Positions 62,778 to 64,000 of a stretch of DNA of 64,000 nucleotides are shown here, piece by piece. Every line of letters begins with the position of its first letter. The stretch's first letter is position 1. The stretch comes from Adlercreutzia mucosicola DSM 19490 (lineage in GTDB: Bacteria; Actinomycetota; Coriobacteriia; Coriobacteriales; Eggerthellaceae), in contig NZ_AUGK01000012.1 of NCBI RefSeq assembly GCF_000422625.1, positions 45,162 to 109,161 on the forward strand. The letters are read 5' to 3'. The notes below the pieces were generated by a model. That model was not told the origin of the DNA. It did no database searches and saw only the letters and a program-made list of their open reading frames with translations. The position numbers and the translations under genes were made by a program.

Positions 62778-63773
62778 TTACTGCAGGGTGGCGTACATGA
62801 CGGCCTTGATGGTGTGCATGCGGTTCTCGGCCTCGTCGAAGACCTTGGACTGCTTCGACTCGAACACGGCGTCCTCAACTTCCATCTCGGTCACGCCGAA
62901 GCGCTTGGCGATGTCCTCGCCGGTGGTGGTGTTGGTGTCGTGGAAGGCCGGCAGGCAGTGCAGGAAGATAGCGGTCGGCTTGGCCATAGCCATGATCTCG
63001 GTGGTCACGCGGTAAGGCTGCAGCTGCTCGATGCGCTGGGCCCACACCTCGTCGGGCTCGCCCATGGACACCCACACGTCGGTGTAGATGACATCGGCGT
63101 CGGTGGCCGCTTCCTTCACGTCCTCGGTGCACTTCACGGTGCAGCCGTTCTCGGCGGCGATGCCCTCACAGGTCTTGATGAGGTCCTCGTCCATCCAGCA
63201 GTCCTTCGGGCCGCAGCCGACGAAGTTCATGCCCAGCTTGGCGCACATCACCATGAGCGAGCGGCCCATGTTGTTCTTCAGGTCGCCGAAGAACACGAAC
63301 TTCAGGCCCTTGATGTCGTAGTTGAAGTTCTCCTGCACGGTCAGCGCGTCGGCGAGCATCTGGGTGGGGTGCCACATATCGGTCAGGCCGTTCCACACCG
63401 GCACGCCGGCCTTGGCGGCGAGCTCTTCCACATCGGACTGGGCGAAGCCGCGGAACTCGATGCCGTCGTAGAAGCGGCCGAGCACGCGGGCGGTGTCCTC
63501 GATGGACTCCTTCTTGCCCATCTGGGAGGAGCCGGGATCCAGGTAGGTCACGCCCATGCCGAGGTCCATGGCGCCCACCTCGAAGGCGCAGCGGGTGCGC
63601 GTGGAGGTCTTCTGGAACAGAAGCACGATGTTCTTGCCCTCCAGGTAGCGGTGCGGGGTGCCCGTGCGCTTGAGGTCCTTGAAGTTCTTCGAGAGCTTCA
63701 GCAGGTACTCGATCTGATCGGTGGAGAAGTCGAGCAGGCGCAGGTAGGACTGGCCGGAAAGATTCACAGGCAT
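62778..63773 (-). CDS. arcB: Ornithine carbamoyltransferase (catabolic, arginine deiminase pathway)
   Basis: 331 aa from ATG 63773 (MPVNLSGQSYLRLLDF), with aaagga upstream. Carbamoyl-phosphate loop FQKTSTRTRCAFEVGA near residue 53, HPTQMLADALTV near 130, and HCLPAFHD near 268. Splits citrulline to ornithine and carbamoyl phosphate in the ADI pathway. Neighbours arcA and the ArcD-like carrier decide for the catabolic ArcB rather than biosynthetic ArgF. Confidence 0.93.
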   Translation of the reverse strand: MPVNLSGQSYLRLLDFSTDQIEYLLKLSKNFKDLKRTGTPHRYLEGKNIVLLFQKTSTRTRCAFEVGAMDLGMGVTYLDPGSSQMGKKESIEDTARVLGRFYDGIEFRGFAQSDVEELAAKAGVPVWNGLTDMWHPTQMLADALTVQENFNYDIKGLKFVFFGDLKNNMGRSLMVMCAKLGMNFVGCGPKDCWMDEDLIKTCEGIAAENGCTVKCTEDVKEAATDADVIYTDVWVSMGEPDEVWAQRIEQLQPYRVTTEIMAMAKPTAIFLHCLPAFHDTNTTTGEDIAKRFGVTEMEVEDAVFESKQSKVFDEAENRMHTIKAVMYATLQ

Positions 63774-63906
63774 GGTAATTCCTTTCAAGGGAGGGCGGCC
63801 GCTTGGGGCAGCCGCCCGACTAACGATTCAACAGGGCGCGGCGATCATGCCGCGCAGAGTGCGCCGGTGCCGGGGCATCGGCACGGGACGCCGGTGCGCG
63901 TGGGGC

Positions 63907-64000
63907 CTACAGGGCCTCGCGCCAGGCCGGCATGGACATGCAGCGCGGGCCGCCGCGGCCGCGGGAGAGCTCGGCGGACGGCATGACCAGGCAGTTGATG
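63907..64000 (-). CDS. arcA: Arginine deiminase, C-terminal fragment (5' part beyond window)
   Basis: Thirty C-terminal codons visible: [20 protein letters not shown] leading to PAWREAL and stop TAG at 63907. The GGPRCMSMP segment carries the catalytic Cys of arginine deiminases. First gene of arcA-arcB-carrier as far as seen. Confidence 0.88.
   Translation of the reverse strand, partial: INCLVMPSAELSRGRGGPRCMSMPAWREAL

Noticed and set aside
63774..63906. GC-rich hairpins between arcA and arcB as a regulatory RNA
   Set aside because: Several overlapping stems are possible, but no aptamer-like conserved core or T-run was recognised; too weak to call.

Overview
This 64 kb window is high-GC chromosomal DNA from an actinomycete of class Coriobacteriia, most likely an Eggerthellaceae member (Eggerthella-like). 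The evidence is the gene content and order, an arginine deiminase operon at the right edge, and protein style; the genus is not fixed. Almost every gene is on the minus strand; only trpS, a nuclease lipoprotein and two tiny toxin-like genes are on the plus strand.

Region 1 (1-8124) is a housekeeping operon read leftward: tyrA, aroA, cmk, plsC, ispH, a DUF512 radical-SAM protein and der (cut by the window edge). It carries two copies of a ~115-bp interspersed hairpin repeat (one inside the DUF512 coding sequence; a third copy lies at 47.4 kb) and one long inverted repeat.

Region 2 (8263-36200) is a defence island built on a type 1 BREX locus: brxA, brxB, brxC, pglX, then a variable interior, then pglZ and brxL. 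It is unusual in several ways. pglX is split in two: the methyltransferase and specificity part is at 28262-30835 and the C-terminal helical part at 20418-21377. Between them lie a two-TM protein, a McrB/McrC-like restriction pair, and two near-identical ~410-bp direct repeats. Each repeat holds a 41-aa toxin-like gene with an opposed stable-RNA-type promoter (a candidate type I toxin-antitoxin) plus the ribosome site and first codons of the pglX C-terminal part. Three unrecognised genes sit between pglX-C and pglZ, and two more follow brxL. A TacA/TacT-like (DUF1778/GNAT) module with its own operator closes the island. Upstream of brxA, a leader carries a run of ten G, a short leader ORF that would become 102 codons long and overlap brxA as ATGA if the run were 9 or 12 G, and a terminator-like hairpin. 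This looks like a phase-variable switch for the whole operon.

Region 3 (36298-50832): a hybrid histidine kinase with a solute-binding lipoprotein, the panBCDE operon, a chromosome segregation cluster (M50 protease, scpA, scpB, rluB), trmL, and a Fic protein coupled to an ABC-F ATPase.

Region 4 (50898-64000): tRNA-Val, trpS, an Na+/H+ antiporter, a NYN/LOTUS RNA-binding protein, tRNA-Lys and tRNA-His, a TcdA-like E1 enzyme, a secreted nuclease, a CAT-anticodon tRNA, argS, and an arginine deiminase operon (arcA fragment, arcB and a YfcC/ArcD-like carrier).

Coordinates of starts were refined by Shine-Dalgarno sites and family start positions. All functions are read from sequence motifs without database searches.
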